NCBI GenBank assembly: GCA_949361645.1
Contig: OX442427.1
Coordinates: 5,692,757 to 5,756,756 of the forward strand
Reading direction: 5' to 3'
Source of the DNA: Spongilla lacustris
Lineage: Eukaryota > Porifera > Demospongiae > Spongillida > Spongillidae
DNA length: 64,000 nucleotides
The position numbers and the translations under genes are program-made. Below the pieces are notes generated by a model. The model was not told where the DNA came from. It searched no databases and saw only the letters and a program-made list of their open reading frames with translations. Shown here one piece after another: positions 59,594-64,000 of this stretch (the stretch's first letter is position 1; each line of letters starts with the position of its first letter).

Positions 59594-60553
59594 CTACCAT
59601 CTCTGAAAGTCAATGCCAGTTAACCTATAGAACTGCTGATTGTGGGGCGTGTAAAAATCTTTGAGTCTGGAGACTGCTTTCTGTGATACAAAAGGGTGTG
59701 GCCTCCCTTTCTCACTCCCCAGGCATATCTCACGCTCTTGTCCCATCCAACAGTAAAACCCTTTAGTCCTGTTGAAAACAAACATGTCGCTTCGGAAAAA
59801 TGGTTCTAATTTAAGGTATGTTTCTACCTTTATCAATTCGCTGAATGGGTACTCAATGAGTTTGTCACCGTCCACAATGTGAATCTGCTCTCGTCTGAAA
59901 TGGCTAAGCCACCTAGCTATGTGAATGTCGTACATGCTGCATATCACGGGGGGCCAAGCAGAGTTAACGTGTCCCGTAGAATTAAACACCTTATCCTCGA
60001 AGCTGTATTTTTGCTTGTCCTTGGCTACAAGCTGGGCATAGTCTGAGACAAGTCTTGTTACGGGGTCGCGTACAATTAGAATTAACTTGAGATTTCGCGA
60101 AACCGTAGCCATCCTTTGTGGGACAGTGGGCGTTACAAAGTAACTCGGAGACTTCTCCATCGTTATCTGGTCCGGCGTTGTGAACGGCATCTGGTCGATG
60201 TACCATTGCACGCCCTTATCGAAGTTGGTATCGTTGTCGAAGTAGTGCACTTCCGGTCGTGCCGCGGAGATCTTCGGATGGAGCGCGAGCATATCGATCA
60301 AGGCGCGCGTGCCTCCTTTGCGAACTCCTATGATGATTGCCTGAGGAAACCGTCGGACGTACTGTCCATCCACAATAGCATTTGGCTGCACTGGTGACGG
60401 ACACTGAGTACGTGACCGTCCGAGGCACCACCAAGATGCGAGAAAACACGTAAGAAGTGTGAGCCCCAAGGTAGTGAACTTCACGCAGCTTCGACTCATG
60501 TGATCCAAGCCTAGCGAGTTATACCATAGCCTATAGGCATAGTTGAGGTACAA
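59594..60553 (-). CDS. Heparan sulfate glucosamine 3-O-sulfotransferase, intact single exon
   Basis: 319 aa, type II Golgi membrane protein: short cytosolic N-terminus, signal anchor at about residues 25-45, then the PAPS-dependent sulfotransferase domain. Visible motifs are the 5'-phosphosulfate loop GVRKGGTRAL (76-85), the catalytic-base Glu in EVHYFD (101), the 3'-phosphate site IVRDPVTRLVSDYAQL (160-175), the paired Cys at 268 and 277, and KGRPHP (282-287). It adds 3-O-sulfate to glucosamine in heparan sulfate. N-glycosylation sites NST (191) and NRT (261). Length is typical of HS3ST proteins. Met1 at 60553 or Met19 could initiate; both precede the anchor. A single-exon catalytic domain is common in this family. 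No breaks seen. Confidence 0.94.
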   Translation of the reverse strand: MYLNYAYRLWYNSLGLDHMSRSCVKFTTLGLTLLTCFLASWWCLGRSRTQCPSPVQPNAIVDGQYVRRFPQAIIIGVRKGGTRALIDMLALHPKISAARPEVHYFDNDTNFDKGVQWYIDQMPFTTPDQITMEKSPSYFVTPTVPQRMATVSRNLKLILIVRDPVTRLVSDYAQLVAKDKQKYSFEDKVFNSTGHVNSAWPPVICSMYDIHIARWLSHFRREQIHIVDGDKLIEYPFSELIKVETYLKLEPFFRSDMFVFNRTKGFYCWMGQEREICLGSEKGRPHPFVSQKAVSRLKDFYTPHNQQFYRLTGIDFQRW

Positions 60554-60654
60554 ACTTACACAATTGTGAAATAATAATAGTAACTTAAAACAATTAATTT
60601 ATCGTAGCACGTGAGCTTTGATTATTATTATTATTATTGTTATATTTTTCATGG

Positions 60655-61240
60655 CCGAGAGTTGTGAACATGGTACAAGCAGTAGCGGCGGGAGGGGGGA
60701 GGGGGGGGGGGGCACATGCCCCCGGGCGCCGGTCGAGGGGGGGCGCCGTCAGGATGTAATTTTGAAAAAAATTAAAAGTTGTCTAACAAAAATAAATAAA
60801 TTTGACGAGGAACGAGCGGATAAATTAATGATGTCATGTAGATATGTAATTGTCGTAACCGCAATCATTGTCACATAGCAAATTTGTTGCTAAAAATGCT
60901 ATCGATTCGAGAAAATGCAGGGGCGGGTTGGTTGGGGGTTGCAACTTGCAACCCCCCCTTTTGTCCAAAAATTTTTTCCCACACGCAGTCGTAAGCGGAC
61001 AGCACCCCCCCCCCCCCCCCCCCCCCCCCCCCGCTCGTTGAACCGGCCGAAACGGACAGCACACCCGCTCGTTGAACCCGCCGAAAACGGACAGCACCCC
61101 CCCCCCCCCTCCCGCTCGTTGAACCGGCCGAAAACGGACAGCACACACCCCCCCCCCCCCCCCCCCGGGCAGGGGCGCTGATACATTGTCCTGCCCCCGG
61201 GCGCTAATAACCCTCGCGCCGCCACTGGGTACAAGGTACA
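60655..61240. repeat. G/C-tract repeat array
   Basis: G runs at about 60698-60712 precede GGCACATGCCCCCGGGCGCC. At 60992-61165 three to four units of GGACAGCAC, a C run, then CGCTCGTTGAACCGGCC are tandem. GGGGGTTGCAACTTGCAACC forms a palindrome near 60933. Gly- and Pro-rich ORFs here are artefacts. Confidence 0.8.
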
Positions 61241-61670
61241 CAGGAATGCTTCCCCGTTAAGACTACACCTCATGCATCGTTGGCATCTAGACTATGCCAA
61301 GCGGGAAGCCACACTCACATCTATGCATGTTCGATGCGTAAGTTACTAGGCTTATACGTACGCTTATCTATATTTAATTGGGTCAATTTCATTACATTAT
61401 GGTTTCATTGTGCTTCTGTGTGGATGTGTGGATGGGCGTGGATGTTTCATTAGCAATGTATGGCGTACTGTGCAGGTATAAGTAATTTTATAGCCTTTTT
61501 CTTGAATATGTAACCATATTCACAAGATATCTAATTATCACCCCAAGAGACTTGTAAATTTAGTGGGCGGAGACAGCTATGCACAGTCGTTCGTGCCCCA
61601 CCCCCTACCTTAACTCCTTCGGGCTGCAACCTTAAAAAAAAAAAACACGCGCACTCTCTCTCTCTCCGCC
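61241..61670 (+). promoter_or_regulatory. Upstream region of the espin-like gene
   Basis: Contains GTGGGCGGAG at about 61563 and, just before the ATG, an A run and a CT-rich stretch (CTCTCTCTCTC) that could be a pyrimidine-type initiator and 5' UTR. No TATA box at a proper distance. Confidence 0.3.
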
Positions 61671-63228
61671 ATGAGCTTCGCCTCACTTCGTCGAGTGTTG
61701 AGATCGGCGCGCAAGGGTCTCTGCTCCACCTGCGCCAAGACGCGGTACCCGCAATTGGAGGCCGCGGGCGCGGGCCATGTCGGCTGCCTTATCTACACGC
61801 TGGAGACCCTGGGCCAATTGATCACAGACGAGCACCGCGTTACGGCCATGCACGTGGCGGCCAGGAAGGGTCAGATCAGCGTCCTCATCTACCTCGTGGA
61901 AAACGACATGGTCAATGAGGTCCCGCGAGCCAAGAACGGTGCCACACCCGCGCACGACGCGGCCGGGACGGGCAACCTGGACTGCTTACGCTACCTCATG
62001 AAGCAGACCAACATAAACGTGAATGACGCGGACGGTGCGGGGCAGACCATCCTGCACTGGGCCGTGCTCTCGGGACACCTGGAAACGGTGCAATTCTTGG
62101 TGTTGGAGAGCCAGGCAGCGATCGACGCCGCGGACAGGAACGGCCTCACTACCTTTCACATTGCCGCCGTCAAAAACAACCTACCCATTCTGAAGTTTCT
62201 CGCTGCGTACGCCTACAAGCGTCACCCGAAACCCCAGCGCCTGCTCAACGCCAAGAACAAGAGCGGGCTGACTCCGATCTGCTGTGCTGCCCAGGCGGGT
62301 CACGTGGAAATTGTGAGGTGGCTGGCGACGAAGGGAGGGGGAGACCCTACCATCGCCACGAGTCACGGGACTGCGCCCCTCCACGTAGCCACCATGGCCG
62401 GCAAACTGGAAGTCGTTAAGTACTTGTACCAGTTCGGATCGGCCACTGCGTTTGGCGGGCTGAGGACTAGCGAGGGAAGTAGTGCCCTTCACCTTGCTGC
62501 CTCGTCAGGTTAGGAGTAATATACCGGTACTTATATAATAGTAATACTATATTTAATAGTTTTTTTTTCTTTCACTTTCAAAACTTACGAACAATTTCCA
62601 CTTGGCGTTTATAGTTTTCTACTTAGGAGTTCAATTTTAACAATTTCTATTGTTTTAGGATTTTAAAGTTTCATTTTCTGTCTGTACTGGAGACGTTATT
62701 GTTGAAAATATTTTTCATTTTGCCAATTCTTTCTCTTCAAAGGTTTCATCGACATCATGAAGTGGCTGCTTGAGCAGAAGCATTGCACTGGGGATGAGGT
62801 GGACCACTTTCAGAGGACCCCCCTGCATTATGCCGCAGAGAGTGGACAACTCAAGTAGGCCATTGTAGGTGTGCCCAATTTGGACCACGCCCATCCTGTT
62901 TTCGTCTCTTGGCCAATGTGCAACCCCCCCCCCCCCCACACACACACACACAGGGCCATACAGGTACTTTGTGAACATGGAGTGAATGTCCTGTTGGAAG
63001 ACGAGAAGGGGAACTTGGCCGTAGAAGTGACAAATGACTCCAAGTGCTTCAAGTATCTGGAAACAGCTACGAAGAAGAGAAAGCCTGCAATGGTGTGTAA
63101 CCCTCCCCCCTCCTCTTCCTCCTCCCCCTCCCCTCCCCATCAAACGTTATGACCAGTGTTACCCTTCCATTGTACAGGGTACTGGTTTCCTGAACCATTC
63201 CAAGGCAAAAGTCACAGATGGTCCTGAG
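61671..63228 (+). CDS. Espin-like ankyrin-repeat protein, 5' exons only (gene continues past the window)
   Basis: Exons 61671-62508, 62743-62854, 62954-63092 and 63178-63228 join in frame (380 codons so far), and a donor GTAAAC follows. About nine ankyrin repeats start near residue 26. The second to third carry KNGATPAHDAAGTGNLDCL, very close to the signature repeat of espin and espin-like proteins (NGATPAHDA..TG.L.CL); others have TPLHYAAESG, GTAPLHVATMAG and SALHLAAS. Espins bundle actin through C-terminal motifs (WH2 and an actin-bundling module), which would lie beyond this window, so only the ankyrin part can be confirmed. After repeat nine a basic TKKRKPAM linker begins. Exon 1 is GC-rich compared with its surroundings. 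A (CA)n run forms the polypyrimidine side of the third acceptor. A generic ankyrin protein is the alternative. Confidence 0.82.
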
Positions 63229-63339
63229 GTAAACACATAGGTGGGGCCTGTGTGGTCTGTCGGCTTGTAGGGTAGCCTTGGTGTTACATGTATGAATGAC
63301 TGCAGCAAACGGATTCATGCTGTAATGATTATGACTTAT

Positions 63340-63985
63340 CACAATCATTGTACACACACCCATGTGCACACACATACAAACACATATACACCATAAACAT
63401 ACACACATACACACGCACGCACACATACACATATGCACCATAAACATACACACCACATATATACACACATACACACACATACACACATACATATACACAC
63501 GTATATATACTGCACACACATACACACACATACACATACACACACGCACACACGTACACAAATAAACACACACATGCACATACCACGTATACACACACGC
63601 ACACATACACACATATGTACACACATGTACACACATACACACATGCACACACATACACGCATACACGCATACACACCTATACACACGTACATGCACATAA
63701 TACACACGCACACACATACACACACATACACATGTACACACACATATATACACATGCACACACATACACACACATACACATGTACACACACATATATACA
63801 CATGCACACACATACACACACATACACATGTACACACACATATATACACATGCACACACATATACACACATACACATGTACACGCATACACACATACACA
63901 TGTACACGCACATATATACACATGCACACACATATACACACATACACATGTACACGCACATATATACACATGCACACACATACAT
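63340..63985. repeat. CA-rich satellite with 48-bp period
   Basis: ACACATACA-type sequence. From about 63731 a 48-bp unit with CATGTACACACACATATATA repeats (CATGTA at 63731, 63779, 63827, 63875, 63947). It lies in the intron after the fourth espin-like exon. Confidence 0.9.
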
Positions 63986-64000
63986 AGCCACCTCCCTTAC

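Noticed and set aside
60834..61273. Gly- and Pro-rich ORFs
   Set aside because: Translations of G/C homopolymer arrays.

Overview
This is eukaryotic DNA from an invertebrate animal, and a sponge or another early-branching marine metazoan fits best. The evidence is split genes with GT/AG introns (many only 45-190 bp), metazoan gene families (guanylate-binding protein, heparan sulfate 3-O-sulfotransferase, espin-like ankyrin protein, CD225/dispanin-like protein), and very abundant microsatellites, foldback MITEs and decayed transposons. TACATGTA-type palindromes and poly-G/C tracts are scattered throughout. No close species assignment is possible by eye.

Layout. 1-7.2 kb is mostly tandem repeats, including a 1,727-bp tandem duplication (3366-5092 = 5093-6819) and foldback elements; a few possible exons of an unrecognised + strand membrane protein run through to about 10.56 kb. 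14.6-16.5 kb holds a four-exon gene that I assembled by hand for a 181-aa CD225/dispanin (IFITM-like) two-helix membrane protein with a PPPY motif. 16.9-18.7 kb holds decayed transposon ORFs (Ty3/gypsy pol and another). 20.7-24.8 kb holds two divergent candidate genes, both with related GAAATTTC minisatellites in introns; one intron also carries a 788-bp foldback element. 26.2-26.8 kb is an unrecognised intact ORF.

28.9-35.6 kb is a guanylate-binding protein (GBP) gene whose predicted C-terminus is a CaaX prenylation box (CTIL). Its 4.6-kb first intron contains two decayed non-LTR retrotransposon copies in opposite orientation. 38.8-43.2 kb (minus) encodes a membrane protein with a cysteine-rich juxtamembrane segment and a long Gln/Pro/Ser-rich tail made of about 55-residue repeats. 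A 200-base assembly gap lies at 46855-47054.

48.2-49.5 kb (minus) is a six-exon gene of unknown family with an apparent one-base homopolymer error. 49.8-52.6 kb is a frameshifted CACTA/EnSpm-type transposase. 53.9-56.8 kb is a decayed element encoding a DDE integrase, a cysteine-rich domain and a Ulp1-like (C48) protease, itself interrupted by a TA-flanked mariner-type MITE. 58.25-59.17 kb is a 36-bp minisatellite. 59.6-60.55 kb (minus) is an intact single-exon heparan sulfate 3-O-sulfotransferase. 61.67 kb to the end is the 5' part of an espin-like ankyrin gene that runs out of the window.

The most suggestive biology is a CD225/dispanin-like gene and a prenylatable GBP gene about 12 kb apart. 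Both are families whose vertebrate members are interferon-induced antiviral effectors, but here they are in an animal that probably lacks interferons. Whether they act together is inference.
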